From Elymus sibiricus (lineage: Eukaryota > Streptophyta > Magnoliopsida > Poales > Poaceae): a stretch of DNA of 64,000 nt. The DNA lies in assembly GCA_039707655.1 (NCBI GenBank), contig CM077664.1:202238195-202302194 (forward strand), read 5' to 3'. The notes beneath the pieces were generated by a model. That model saw only the letters and a program-made list of their open reading frames with translations. It searched no databases and was not told where the DNA came from. Every line of letters begins with the position of its first letter. Position 1 is the stretch's first letter. A program made the position numbers and the translations under genes. Below, piece by piece: positions 33,008 to 46,300 of the stretch.

Positions 33008-33415
33008 GGGCCCCACAGGGACCCCCTCACTTATTCCTTCAGCCCACTTCGTCTCTTACCTCTAGCAAAAATTCCTGGTAGCTCTCTCTCTCTCGTGTTC
33101 TTGCTCCCAAACCTGAGATTTTCGATCTCTTTGCTCGGAGCTCCGTCTCCGAAACTATTTTGGGAGATTGCTACTTGGTATGTGACTCCTCCATTGCTCC
33201 AATTAGTTTTTGCTTTAGTGGATTATATTTTGCATAATTAGCTACTCTTGGTGCTACTGAAAATGAGCTTGCATGTTGAATTCTTTGAGTTCCAAGTAGT
33301 TTGAATGCTTTACATAGCCTCTAGACATCCATATGAGTAGTTGCTATCAATCTTGTGAAGTTTTATTGATATCATTTTGTGACCCAAAATTTTTCAGAAA
33401 TTTGTTCTTAGGAAG

Positions 33416-34333
33416 ATGAATATCTTCCGGAGGAGTTCTTTGAGGAGGAGGTCCACCGAGGCATCATCTAGCGAAGACCCCGCACGTCAATCTTACGTTG
33501 AACCAAGGGCGAGTTCGGTGTGAGGTGCCGAAGCAAAATCATGTAGATGGCCGTGCAACGAGTTCATGCTAGGTGCAGGCATCAAGGAAGAATTTGACCA
33601 ATATATTCACAACACCGAGCTCTCCGCCTTCATCGCAGATAAGCCACCACAACATTACTACCTCACTCATTCATTCACTCAAAACTTTGAATATCATCCG
33701 CGCACTTCTAGAGTTTTATTTCACCTCTATGACAAATCCTATAGTATGCCTCTAGAAGAATTCTATAATGCATGCAAAATTCCATATTGGGGTTCGTTAG
33801 ATGAACCATAAAAATCTGATTATGAGTCATTTCTTAATAGCCTTTGCAACGGTGAGGATAGGGGTGTCACGCAGGCCAGAATAGTTAGCATCCACTTTCC
33901 TGCTATTCGGTATTTTGCACTTTTTAATGGTAAATGCATTGTTGGTAAGCAAGAATGCAGTACACTTTGCGCCCCTAATCTGAGTCTTATTCATACGGCT
34001 TTGACTGGCAGCAAGTATTATAATCTTGGGGCTATTGTCGCACGTAGGCTGCAGCGTAACGCGGGTAATGGTGATTTGTATGGAGGAATTTATGCCTCCC
34101 GCGTAGCTGCGAGGTTAGGGGTCTCGCCCAATTCCAATGATCCCCTCTTACCTGATAAATATTTAAATTTTGAAACAATGCGAAAACATAAGTTTTTAAA
34201 ACACAATGCACAGGGATATGAATATAACTTAGTTTTTGATAAATATCCTTCTCTGTATGTTGCTTTGCCTGCTCCTGCTCTCTTTGATTACCAGAACAAA
34301 CAGAGATATTTTCTCCATGAGTATGAAGTGTAG
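33416..34333 (+). pseudogene. E2 3' ORF, Athila ORF/env-like, two in-frame stops
   Basis: One frame runs from ATG 33416 (MNIFRRSSLRRRS) to TAG 34331-34333, about 305 codons, broken only by TGA 33521 and TAA 33809. The middle and end carry motifs of the 3' protein of Athila-lineage elements (EFYNACKIPYWG, YASRVAARLGVSPN, LFDYQNKQRYFLHEYEV). In this lineage the 3' ORF sits where an envelope gene would be, but I see no signal peptide or strong membrane segment here, so a true envelope role is unsupported. It is followed by more than 2 kb of non-coding DNA to the polypurine tract. Confidence 0.7.
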
Positions 34334-36565
34334 GAGTACAACATGGCAGTAGAATCCGCTCGTCTGGCTAAGGAGGAGGCTCAGCGAGCCTCCACGAGCT
34401 ATCACTTTGACTATTACCCAGACCAGGGATGGTGATGACCAAGCTAGGCAAATGCCTAAGCTTGGGGGAGTATGTATCTCCCACCGACATTACATTCATG
34501 ATCACACATTTCATTCTAGTTGTCGGTGTTCATACTTTTTCATTGTATAAACCATGTTAGTTTTATTTTCTCGCTTTTTTCTTGTGTGTTTGAAAAACTT
34601 TGAGAAAATCCAAAAACATTTCTTGTTTCTTTTCGGTTTTTCTCTCTAGCTTAATTAGTTGTAGAATTAAAAGAAAACCCAAAAAGATTTCCCATTTTTT
34701 CTTTTGCTTGTTGGGAATTCTCCCGTATAAATAGTTTTCTTTTCTCGTTTTTCGTTTTTCTTCTTTATTTGTTTTCTTCGAAAAAACTAAAAACTCCAAA
34801 AATATTTCAATGTGTTTCTTTGAAATTCTTTTCTTTTGTTGGGTCATTGTAAGGAGAAGACCACGAAAAAAATGTTGAGTGGCTCTCGTATGCATTATTG
34901 TTGATCTAACAAAGAGCCCATATTACCTTGTCTTCTCCTTTGAATAAAATGCTTGCAGATTCCAGCTTAGTCCACGGCACACTTGCAGTATTTTTATTTT
35001 TCATATCATTCGGTCGTGCAAGTGAAAGGCAATAATGACGATGATTTTATGAAGTGATTGTGGCAAGGAAAAGCGGGTATGAACTCAACTTGTTTTTGTT
35101 TTTGTAAATATGTTTAACTCAGTATCCATGATTCAGCATATTATGATTAAACATGTTTATGATGACAATTAGAGATTATAGTTGCTCATGCCATGCTTAA
35201 GTAGCTAGGAGTGGATGATGATTTATCTTGGGTGTCAACATGCATTAAAATGTTCATGATGTAGTATGATGATATGGTATCCTCCTCTGAATGTTTCGAG
35301 TGGCTTGACTTGGCACATGTTCACGCATGTAGTTGATTCAAAACCAACATAGCCTCCACGATATTTATGTTCATGGTGTTTATATCCTACTCATGCTAGT
35401 ATTCAATGTTGATTATTCATAATGCATGATTATGACCGTTTTCGCTCTCTAGCTGGTTGCTTCTCAATCTATTTGCTAGCCTTCATTTGTACTAAGCGGG
35501 AATACTGCTTGTGAATCAAAACCCCTAAACCAAAGTTATTCCAGATGAGTCCACTATATCTACCTATATGCGGTATTACTCTGTCGTTCTAAGTAAATTT
35601 GCATGTGCCACCTCTAAATATGCAAATGAACAACTGTTTTGTGTGCCTGTACCGCTCATGGAGCAACAGGGGGCGGTCAATATCTTCCATGCTAAGCGGG
35701 TTATTCTCATGGTGAGTGTTTAGTCACTTGTCCTTACACGGGAGGGGCTGGTAATCGGGATGCCCAGTCCCATAATTAAAATTGCAAAATAATAAAACAA
35801 ACTCCCCCGGAAAGTTGTTGGTATGGAGGGCACCCAAGGATTCGGCTAGCCATGGCTTGTGTTTGTTGGTGGAGGGGGAGTAAACTTTACTTTACCGCTT
35901 GGGAACCGCCGCTAATGTGTTTAGCATGGAAGATATTGAAAACTCTCGGTCGTGACGTTGACAGGAAAGGCATACCTCCCAAAATTATACTTATCTCTAA
36001 TTTAAGCCTCGAGCTCTGGCACCTCTGCAAATCCATGCTTCCCTCTATGAAGGGCCTATCTATTTACTTTTATGTTATTTTACTTTTATTGTTGAGTCAC
36101 CACCTTCTCAAAACAAGCACCAGTCCTGAGAGCACTATTGTCATTCTCATGCATTGTCAATAGTTAATGTTGTGTGCATCATGACTGGATCTCTCCTACC
36201 ATGAATTACAATGTTTAGTCGCTGCTTGAACTTTGGAGGTGCTCTGCATTTATGTTTTGCGGTCTCAGAAAGGGCTAGCGAGATACCATGTTGTCATATT
36301 ATATCATGATTGTTTTGACAAAGTGTTGGCATTTGAGATATCTTATTATTGCTCTCTAGTTGATTATACCATTGATATGAGTGAATATAATTTCTAAGAG
36401 TTATCATTTGCATGGTTAGTTCATGATCTTTGCTGAAAACTTGGGTAATATTTAAGCATATAAATAGATACAAGAACAAAAGAGTTCATAAAAGTTTTTC
36501 TTTATCGCTTTCAGTTTGTCAACTGAATTGCTTGAGGATAAGCAATGAGTTAAGCTTGGGGGAGT
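34334..36565 (+). other. E2 3' untranslated region
   Basis: Long non-coding region typical of this lineage, with no supported ORF. Parts (about 35640-36100) match, in reverse complement, E1 53440-54110, so the two families share modules. It ends with the polypurine tract at 36551-36564. Confidence 0.6.
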
Positions 36566-37977
36566 TGATACGTCTCCGTTGTATCTACTTTTCCAAACAC
36601 TTTTGCTCTTGTTTTGGACTCTAATTTTCATAATTTGAATGAAACTAACCCGGACTGACGCTGTTTTCAGCAGAACTACCATGGTGTTGTTTTTTGTGCA
36701 GAAATAAAAGTTCTTGGAATTGGACAAAACTTTTTGGAGATTTTTTATGGAATAAATAAAAAATACTGGAGCCAAGACCTACTGGAGGGGGGCCACCTTC
36801 TGCCCACGTGGCACCAGGGCACGCCACCCCCCCTGGCGCGCCCTGGTGGCTTGTGGGGCCCACGTGGCTCCGCTGACCCTAATCTCAGGCCTATAAATTC
36901 ACAATTCCAGAGAAAAAAATAGGAGAGGAAGTTTTATTGCGTTTCATGATATGGAGCCGCCGCCACCTTCTGTTCTACATCGGGAGGCCAGATCTGGAGT
37001 CCGTTCGGGGCTCCGGAGAGGGGGATCTTTCGGCATCGTCATCATCAACCATCCTTCATCACCAATTCCATGATGCTCACCATCGGGAGTGAGTAATTCC
37101 TTCGTAGGCTTGCTGGACAGTGATGAGTTGGATGAGATTTATCATGTAATCAAGTTAGTTTTGTTAGGGCTTGATCCCTAGTATCCACTATGTTCTGAGA
37201 TTGATGTTGCTATGACTTTGCTATGCTTAATGCTTGTCACTAGGTCCCGAGTGCCATGATTTTATATCTGAACCCTTTATGTTTTCGTGAATATATTTGT
37301 GTTCTTGATCCAATCTTGCAAGTTATACGCACCTGCTACGTGTTATGATCCGCATACCCCAAGGTGACAATAATTGGGATTTTTCCGGTGATTACCGTAG
37401 TTTGAGGAGTTCATGTATTCACTTTGTGTTAATGCTTTGTTCCGGTTCTCTATTAAAAGGAGGCCTTAATATCCCTTAGTTTCCTTATGGACCCCGCTGC
37501 CATGGGAGGGTAGGACAAAAGATGTCATGCAAGTTCTTATCGCAAGCACGTATGACTATATACGGAATACATGCCTACATTACATTGATGAATTGGAGCT
37601 AGTTCTGTGTCGCCCTAGGTTATGACTGTTACATGATGAATGTTATCCAACATAATCACCGATCCAATGCCTACGAGTTTTTCACATATTGTTCTTGCTA
37701 AGTTACTACTGTTGCCACTACTGTCACAACTGCTACTACTATTGCTGCTACCATTACTGTTACCGTTACTATTATTACTACTGCTATCAAAATATCATAC
37801 TACTGTGCTACTGATCACTCTGCTGCAGATATTTAGTCTCTAGGTGTGGTTGAATTGACAACTCAACTGCTAATACTTGCAAATATTCTTTGGCTCCCCT
37901 TGTGTCGAATCAATAATTTTGGGTTGAATACTCTACCCTCGAAAACTGTTGCGATCCCCTATACTTGTGGGTTATCA
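36566..37977 (+). repeat. E2 3' LTR, 1412 bp
   Basis: TGATACGTCTCCGTTGTATC to CTTGTGGGTTATCA, followed by CCGGC. Nearly identical to the 5' LTR, including the trinucleotide stretch (about 37703-37802). GC inverted repeat at 36806-36854 and TATA at 36892, again 38 bp apart. Confidence 0.9.
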
Positions 37978-39560
37978 CCGGCCCGCCTCAAGCGGGCCGG
38001 AACCATGTCTTCGTAGGGTTCACCCAAGGGGTGGCCTTGTCGGAGAATTCCCTGTCTGGAGATGACACACTCGTCCAATCTGATGGCGAATCCTCGATGG
38101 GAGAAACCGAGTCGATCCGTCCTCTGGATGATGGAAGGCTCGGACAAACTGACGACGTCTTTCTAGAAGTCCCTGAGCCGCCTCATTTTGCGGCAGTATA
38201 CATGGCGGGTAGGGAAGATCCGGTGCGTGATCCGGCTGATCCAGCGGCTGGACAGAACATCACCCTTGCTGGCTCAGGAGGAGCCGGCGCGTCGGCCGCC
38301 GGCTCTCAGAGAACCGGGGTGCAGGTGCTCGCAGACTTGATGAATACGCTGACAGGCCTGCTGGCCGAGCCGGTTACTGTGGAGAATGCAGCGGCGCGCA
38401 ACGCATAGATCACGAAGTGTCGTCAGCAGATGGCCAAGATTCAGGAGGACATCAATGCGGAGAACACACGCATGGCATAGGCGCAGGCCCGGCTTACCGA
38501 GGAGAGGCAGCGCCTGGATGAGGAGGCGCATTACCTGAGCCGCCGACAGGCCGAGTCAGAACTCGTCCACCGGAGGCGTTATCAAAGCCGGCTTCCGGCT
38601 AATCTCGAGCCAACCTAGCTGTTCACCACACTGCCGGCTCTGACGAACCCGGGGGCTGGAGTTGTCCCCCCGGGAGGATCGCCTTTGCAGCAGCCAGTTC
38701 AACAGCGGGAGCCGGCCCAGCAGCGTACACCAGATCAGCAACAGCAGCCGCCGTCTTACCGGTTCCAGACCCCAATTGGACACTATTCCAACCCGGTCGA
38801 TAACGTGCTGGCAGCGACCCAGAACTTGGTGGCTATTCCGATCGAGGGGGACGGTCTGATTCAGGCAGATGCTAGGAGCGCTATTGCAATGCTCAAGACA
38901 GTAGTAGTGCAGCAGGCCAACTACTCTCATAGCCAGCATCGGCTTCACTCTACTCCTCACCAGAGCCGTACCAGGAGCCAGCGTCCAGAGTCGCCGGCGG
39001 TTTCCAGCAGCGCACATTGCAGACGAACCGCCCAACCGCTAGTGGAACAGCACCAGCCCAGGATCTCAAACGCATAGGATATTGTGGATGCTGCTCGGGC
39101 TCTATGAGCGTTGGAGGAAGAAAATGCGCGCGCAGGGCACAACCCGCCGGCGCACGTCAACCCGCCAATCACGCCCGTCCCGCCTGGGGGCTTATCAAGC
39201 TGGATGATTGGAACTCCTTGTTTAGTCCCAGCGCTGCGTGATGCGCGCATGCCCCTGGATTTTAAAGGACCTCGCAAGGTTCCTAATTATACATCGAATC
39301 TGGAGCCAACCGAGTGGATCGAAAGCTACGAGCTGGCAATGGACTTGTTGGGCGCAATTGAGTCAGTATGTGCACGTTACCTGCCTCTGATGTTGGAAGG
39401 CCCCACACGCACCTGGATGAAAAACCTACCGGTGAATTCTATCAACACATGGCAGGAACTGAAGGAGCGCTTCATCAAGAATTTCCAGGGAACCTGTAAA
39501 AGGCCAACCACAATTGTTGATCTTGAGCGTTGTGTCCAGCGCGAGGATGAGTCGGCGCAT

Positions 39561-41077
39561 TGATGACCCACAAGTATAGGGGATCAATCGTAGTCCTTTC
39601 GATAAGTAAGAGTGTCGAACCCAATGAGGAGCAGAAGGAAATGACAAGCGGTTTTCAGCAAGGTATTTTCTGCAAGCACTGAAATTATCGGTAACGAGTA
39701 GTTTGATAGCAAGATAATTTGTAACAAGTGACAAGTAGCAATAGTAACAAAGAGTGTAGCAAGGTGGCCCAGTCCTTTTTGTAGCAAAGGACAAGCCGGA
39801 ACAATCTCTTATAATAAGCAAAGCGTTCTCGAGGACACATGGGAATTTCATCTAGTCAGTTTCATCATGTTGGTTTGATTCGCGTTCGCTACTTTAATAA
39901 TTTGATATGTGGGTGGACCGGTGCTTGGGTACTGTTCTTACTTGAACAAGCCTCCCACTTATGATTACCCCCTCTCGCAAGCATCCGCAACTACGAAAGA
40001 AGAATTAAGATAAATCTAACCATAGCATTAAACATATGGATCCAAATCAGCCCCTTACGGAATAGCGCATAAACTAGGGTTTAAGCTTCTGTCACTCTTG
40101 CAACCCATCATCTAATTACTACTCCACAATGCATGCCCTTAGGCCCAAAGATGGTGAAGTGTCATGTAGTCGACGTTCACATAACACCACTAAGAGAATC
40201 AACAACATACATATCATCAAAATATCGAACGAATACCAAATTCACATGATTACTTATGACAAGACTTCTCCCATGTCCTCAAGAACAAAAGTAACTACTC
40301 ACAAACCATATTCATGTTCAAGATCAGAGGGGTATTGAATAGCATATTAGATCTGAACATATAATCTTCCACCAAATAAACCAACTAGCATCAACTACAA
40401 GATGTAATCAACACTACTAGCAACCCACAGGTACCAATCTGAGGTTTTAAGACAAAGATTGAATACAAGAGATGAACTAGGGTTTGAGATGAGATGGTGT
40501 TGTTGAAGATGTTGATGAAGATTGGTCCTCCCACGATGAGAGGATCGTTGGTGATGATGATGGCTCCGATTTCCCCCTCCCGGAGGGAAGTATCCCCGGC
40601 GGAATCGCTCCGCCGGAGAGCAAAAGTGCTCCTGCCCAAGTTCCGCCTCGAGAGGGCGGCGCACCGTCCCAAAAGTCTTCTGCTTATTTTTTCTAGGGCA
40701 AATGGGCTTATATACTAGAAAATGGGCACCGGAGGCTGGCCAGGGGCCCCACAAGCCACCAGGGCGCGTCTAGGGGGGGTGCGCCCTGGTGCCTCGTGGG
40801 CACCTGGGTGGCCCCCTCTAGTACTTCTTTCTTCCAATATTTTTTATTTATTCCAAAATAAATCTCCATGAAATTTTAGCTCATTTGGAGATGTACAGAA
40901 TAGGTATCTCTGACATAGCTTTTTCAGGTCCAGAATTCCAGCTGCCGGCAATCTCCCTCCTTGTGTAAATCTTGCATATTAAGAGAGAAAAGGCATTAGA
41001 ATTGCTCCACAAAGTGTTATATTGATTAAAACACTATAAATAACAGTAGGAAAACATGATGCAAAATGGACGTATCA
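39561..41077 (-). repeat. F 3' LTR, 1517 bp
   Basis: Minus strand TGATACGTCCATTTTGCATC (41077) to ACTTGTGGGTCATCA (39561). TATATAAG (40714-40707) is the TATA box. It is complete, unlike the homologous LTR of G. Confidence 0.9.
40751..40797 (-). promoter_or_regulatory. GC inverted repeat upstream of the TATA box, F LTR
   Basis: Plus-strand arms ACAAGCCACCAGGGCGCG (40751-40768) and GCGCCCTGGTGCCTCGT (40781-40797). The arm end is 37 bp from the first T of TATATAAG. Confidence 0.6.
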
Positions 41078-42625
41078 ACTCCCCCAAGCTTAGACCTCGC
41101 TTGTCCTCAAGCGAAAGCCGATATCGATAATCATGTCCACATGTTTAGAGAGAGAGGTGTCGATAAAAACAGAATACGGACATAGTAGCATCATGATCAT
41201 TATTATAACAGAAATATTCATTATCATAAAACTTCTCATAAGCAAGTAACAATTCATCACAATAACGAAGTATAAGGCATAAACTTTCTTGAAAACTAAC
41301 AAACTATGTTCTCAGTCAACAATGCAATTGCAATTCATCATATTTTCAGGAAGGGTCTCATGTAGGAGCTTTTTAGCAAGTCCACATACTCAACCATCAT
41401 TTAGTCTTCTATGATTGCTAACACTCACAACATATATATAGCAAAAAGTTTCAGCCAGACACATAGAAAGATAGGGGCTTATAATTTTGCCTCCCAACTT
41501 ATTCACCTCAAGGGTGATGTCAACAATAATAACTCATGATCACTCATATCCAACTGCATATATATGCCTAGATCTTTCCCCACCACATGATGCTTGCAAA
41601 AAAGAAATATAAAAAGGAATAGAGGAGAACACTATTGACTCTTGCATAAAAAGTAAATACATAAAAGTAAAAGATAGGCCCTTCGCAGAGGGAAGCAGTG
41701 GTTGTCATGCGCTTTTTGTTGTTGGATGCACAAGCTCTTAATGCAAAGGAACGTCACTTTATATTGCCCCTTGTGATAGCAACCTTTATTATGCAGTCCA
41801 TCGTTTTTATTTCTTTACCATCACAAGTTCGTACAAAGCTTATTTCCCTTACAATAAAAGTTCATACATATTTAGAGGCAATTTTTATTGCTTTTTGCAC
41901 CGATGATAACTTACTTGAAGGATCTTATTCAATCCATAGGTAGATATAGTGGACTCTCATGACATGAAACTAGGTTTAAGGGTTTTGGATGCACAAGTAG
42001 TATCTCTACTCGGTGCGGATTTTTGGCTAGCAAACATATTGAGCAAGCACCACATGTTCAAGGATCTACGACAATATAGGTTCTATGTGAATATAAGCAA
42101 ACATAATTCATTACGTTGTCTTCCTTATCAAACGTCAACAATTTGACATAAAATACTTAATGGGGGCTCACAATCATAAAAGATGTCGAAGATAGTATAT
42201 TTGCATGTGAATCTTCTCTTCCCTATTAATTTTTTTATGAATTGCATCATTGACCAATGCTATGTTTGTTAACTTTCAATAAATTTTACCACTTATACTT
42301 TTGTTTATGTAATGTCATTACTTTCCATAAGATTAGCATATGATCTTTTTTATTATTTCCATTGCTAAGATTGAAACATAAAAGTAAAGAAGCAAAAACT
42401 CAAACTACTCTTTATTATATAACTCTCAACTCAATTACATAGATAGATAGATCATGAAACTAGCACTCGAAAATAGATCATACTAAACTTTTATTCAACT
42501 AAATCACGAAATAACTAAGGATCGAACTAAAAATAGGTAAAGATAATAAAGGTGATGGTGATACGATACCGGGGCACCTCCCCCAAGCTTGGCACAAGCC
42601 AAGGGGAGTGCCCATACCCATGTAC
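41078..42625 (-). other. F 3' untranslated region
   Basis: Non-coding; collinear with G 47425-48975. Only short open frames occur. It begins at the polypurine tract and ends at the stop of the small 3' ORF. Confidence 0.6.
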
Positions 42626-43051
42626 TCAAGTTTCCTTCTTCGGTGATGATGGTGATGGTGAAGTGGTGAGCTTGTCCTTCAACTTTAGCAGATACTCTAG
42701 TTTACAGTTGATGCTCCGAAGGGCGATGTTTTGCTCTTCCAATAAAATAACTTCACGAGTGAGAGATGTATTCTGAGCACTAACTGTTTCAAAGACTCTT
42801 AGGGCTTCAATTACAGATAGGGGAAGATGATCATAGAGGGGTTGAAGGATATCTCCCTTCTCTGCGGCCTCCTCCATGGGGATGGCTTGCCCTCCTTCCG
42901 GAGCCAGGGTTCCCACAACTTCCTCGGCCTTGTCCTCCTTGCCATTGTCTTCCTATCCCGACGACCACCCGTAGAAGACCTCGTTGTAGGGGCGTTTGCC
43001 CGGCGATGGTTGCACAATACGGTGCTTGGTACGGAGCCTTTGGGGAGCCAT
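42626..43051 (-). pseudogene. F small 3' ORF (coiled coil), one in-frame stop
   Basis: ATG at 43051 (MAPQRLR) reads to the stop at 42626-42628, broken by TAG at 42953-42955. Compared with the intact G copy it has a 12-bp insertion near its start (extra Thr-Lys-His-Arg), while the rest is collinear (PSPGKRPY, EAAEKGDILQPLYDHLPL, EEQNIALRSINCKLEYLLKLKDKL). The C-terminal half has heptad-like Leu spacing. The gene lies downstream of integrase on the same strand, in the position of the Athila 3' ORF but unrelated to it by eye. Confidence 0.65.
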
Positions 43052-43132
43052 GGCAATCTAGATCTGTCAGAAAAATAGCACGAAACAAGAACAGAGGAGA
43101 TTTCTCCGATACGGTGGTCAAAATGTCCGGGA

Positions 43133-43143
43133 GTATATATAAA
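43133..43143 (-). promoter_or_regulatory. TATA-like site before the F 3' ORF
   Basis: TTTATATATAC on the minus strand, about 85 bp before the ATG at 43051 and about 69 bp downstream of the internal GC inverted repeat. Confidence 0.45.
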
Positions 43144-43209
43144 GAATTTTTATCTTGCAAAACAAGTAATCCAGAAGAAAACGGAGTAGGGAAGGCTCGC
43201 GAGGGGCCC

Positions 43210-43259
43210 ACGAGCCACCATGGCGCGCTTGAGGGGGGTGGCGTGCCCTGGTGCCTCGT
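43210..43259 (-). promoter_or_regulatory. Internal GC inverted repeat before the F 3' ORF
   Basis: Arms ACGAGCCACCATGGCGCGC (43210-43228) and GGCGTGCCCTGGTGCCTCGT (43240-43259). It resembles the LTR version but lies between pol and the 3' ORF. Confidence 0.5.
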
Positions 43260-43388
43260 GTGCACCTCGTGGGTCCCCTCGGCCGTTTCTTATTTTTGTA
43301 TTTTTTATAATATTCCAAAACTGACAGAAAGTATTTTTATGGAATTTTCGGAGTCGGTTTACTTACCGTATCACGTACCTCTTCCTTT

Positions 43389-46300
43389 TCAGGGTTCTGG
43401 AGTGTTCTGGAAGGTCTCTCTTATGTCTTCCTCCGTTGTCATTGTTTCAATAATATTAGTTTCTACATTAATGGGAGTACCTGAAATATAATGCTTAATT
43501 CTTTGCCCATTCACCACTCTCGGATTAGTGCCTTCAGAGTTGTTTATTTTGATGGCTCCGGAGCGATAAACTTCTTAGATGATATATGGTCCTTCCCATT
43601 TAGAGAGAAGTTTTCCTGCAAAGAATCTCAAACGAGAATTGTACAATAGAACTTGCTCACCCACTTTAAACTCCCGTTTTTGAATTCTTTTATCATGCCA
43701 TCTTTTAACTTTTTCTTTAAACAATTTGGCATTTTCATAAGCTTGGGTTCTCCATTCATCTAATGAGCTAATATCAAATAACCTCTTTTCACCGGCAAGT
43801 TTAAAATCATAATTGAGTTCTTTAATTGCCGAATATGCTTTATGTTCTAACTCAAGAGGTAAATGGCATGCTTTTCCATAAACCATTTTATAAGGAGACA
43901 TACCCATAGGATTTTTATAAGCAGTTCTATAGGCCCATAATGCATCGTCAAGTTTCTTAGACCAATTCTTTCTAGATCTATTAACAGTTTTTTGCAAAAT
44001 TAATTGTATTTCTCTATTGCTCAATTCAACTTGACCACTAGATTGAGGGTGATAGGGGGATGCAATTCTAAGGTTGACATCATATTTAGCAAGCAGTTTA
44101 CGGAATGCACCATGAATAAAATGTGAACCACCATCAGTCATTAAATATCTAGAGACTCCGAACCTCGAGAAAATAACTTCTTTAAGCATTTTAATAGAAG
44201 TGTTATGATCTGCACTACTAGTTGGAATAGCTTCTACCCACTTAGTAACGTAATCAAGAGCAACTAAAATATGAGTATACCCATTGGATTTAGGAAAAGG
44301 TCCCATATAATCAAATCCCCAAACATCAAATGGTTCAATAGCAAGTGAATAATTCATAGGCATTTCCTGGCGTCTACCAACATTACCAATCCTTTGACAT
44401 TCATCACAAGATAAGACAAACTTACGAGCATCCTTGAAAAGAGTAGGCCAATAAAAACCAGATTGTAATACCTTATGTGCAGTTCTGTCTCCCGCATGGT
44501 GTCCTCCGTAAGCCTCGGAATGACACTTCCGTAGGATTTGTTCCTGTTCATGCTCAGGTATACAACGTCTAATAATACCCTCTACTCCTTCTTTATAAAG
44601 ATGTGGGTCATCCCAGAAGTAATGTCTTAAATCAAAGAAGAACTTTTTCTTTTGTTGGTATGTGAAACTAGGTGGTATAAATTTAGCAACAATATAATTA
44701 GCATAGTCTGCATACCAAGGAGTATTACGAGAAGTATTTATGACAGCTAATTGTTCATCAGGAAAATCATCATTAATAGGAAGTGGGTCATCAAGAACAT
44801 TTTCCATTCTAGACAAATTATCTGCTACGAGATTCTCAGCTCCCTTTCTATCAATAATATGCAAGTCAATTTCTTGAAGCAATAGAACCCACCTAACGAG
44901 TCTAGGTTTAGCATCTTTCTTTTCCATAAGATATTTAATAGCAGCATGATCGGTGTGAACAGTTACTTTAGAATCGACTATGTAAGATCTGAATTTATCA
45001 CATGCAAACACAACTGCTAGAAATTCTTTCTCAATAGTAGCATAATTTCTTTTGGCACTGTCTAGAGTTTTACTAGCATAATGGATAACATTTAACTTCT
45101 TACCAACTCTCTATCCTAGAACAGCACCAACAGCATAATCACTAGCATCACACATAATTTCAAAAGGCAAGCTCCAATCATGTGGTTGAACAATAGGTGC
45201 AGTGGTTAAGGCTTTCTTAAGTGTTTCAAAGGCTTCTACACAATCATCATCAAAAACAAATGGAACATCTTTTTGCAAAAGATTAGTAAGAGGCCTAGAA
45301 ATTTTAGAGAAGTCTTTAATAAACCTCCTATATTAACCAGCATGACCAAGGAAACTTCTTATACCTTTAATATCTTTAGGACATGGCATTTTCTCAATTG
45401 CGTCAACCTTAGCTTTATCAACTTCAATACCTCTTTCAGAGATTTTATGCCCCAAGACAATACCTTCATTCACCATAAAGTGGCACTTCTCCCAATTCAA
45501 GACAAGATTAGTTTGTTCACATCTCTGCAAAACTCGATCAAGGTTGCTTAAGCAATCATTAAAAGAAGTTCCGTAAACGGAAAAATCATCCATGAAAACC
45601 TCAACAATCTTTTCACAAAAGTCAGAGAATATAGCAGTCATACATCTTTGAAAGGTAGCAGGTGCATTGCATAAACCAAAAGGCATACGTCTATAAGCAT
45701 AAGTTCCAAAAGGACAAGTAAAGGTGGTTTTCTCTTGATCGGCTTGTGATACAGGTATTTGAGAGAAACCAGAATATCCATCAAGAAAGCAAAAGTGTGT
45801 ATGCTTGGACAATCTTTATAACATTTGATCAATAAAAGGTAAGGGGTAATGATCTTTTCTAGTAGCTTTGTTTAATTTTCTAAAATCAATTACCATCCTA
45901 TAACCAGTTGCAATTCTTTGTGGAATGAGTTCATTTTTATCATTAGGAACAATGGTAATACCTCCTTTCTTAGGGACACAATGAACGGGACTTACCCATC
46001 TACTATCAGCTATGGGATAGATTATACCTGCTTCCAGAAGCTTTAATATTTTGGTTCTTACCACCTCTTTCATCTTAGGATTTAATCGTCGTTGGTGGTC
46101 GACAACTGGTTTAGCATCAGGCTCCATATTAATTTTGTGCTGACATAGAGTGGGACTAATGCCCTTAAGATCATCAAGAGTATATCCAATAGCAGCGCGG
46201 TGCTTCCTCATAGTTTTTAGTAATCTCTTTTCTTCATGCTCTGAAAGGTTAGCACTAATAATAACAGGATATATCTTCTTTTCATCTAGATAAGCATATT

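Larger units (their letters stand above)
25021..37977 (+). mobile_element. E2: gag-protease gypsy element without pol (12,957 bp with insert)
   Basis: LTRs 25021-26437 and 36566-37977, target duplication CCGGC (25016-25020 and 37978-37982), tRNA-Asp-type primer site and a polypurine tract (TAAGCTTGGGGGAG, 36551-36564). The internal part has gag, protease and an Athila-type 3' ORF, but no reverse transcriptase, RNase H or integrase anywhere between protease and 3' ORF (32664-33415 is too short). It is therefore a non-autonomous member of an Athila-lineage family; the LTR resembles WHAM. Removing insert S leaves about 9.6 kb. Confidence 0.85.
24198..39560 (+). mobile_element. E4: old Ty3/gypsy element, split by E2 and F
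   Basis: 5' LTR 24198-24729, then a leader and gag (24817-25020 and 37983-39560). E2 interrupts gag with a CCGGC duplication, and the minus-strand element F begins at 39561. Protease, pol and 3' LTR must lie beyond F, outside the window. It is more GC-rich and more decayed (five stops in gag) than the elements inside it. Confidence 0.8.
24817..39560 (+). pseudogene. E4 gag, interrupted by E2
   Basis: The ATG at 24817 (MTKSRRGKFYIDDSYWG) reads to 25020. After the E2 insertion and one CCGGC copy the same frame resumes at 37983 and stays collinear to 39560, broken only by in-frame stops: TAG 38406, TAG 38478, TAG 38616, TAG 39075 and TGA 39105. A Gln-rich linker (about 38685-38760) precedes the retrotransposon gag domain (about 39240-39550: MPLDFKGPRKVPNY, WIESYELAMDLLG, WQELKERFIKNFQG). 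The protein would form the particle coat. All stops can come from single C-to-T changes (CAG or CGA codons), as expected from methylated-C decay, but that is inference. Confidence 0.75.

Noticed and set aside
33416..34333. True viral-type envelope gene
   Set aside because: No signal peptide, cleavage site or membrane anchor is visible; similarity is to the Athila 3' ORF.
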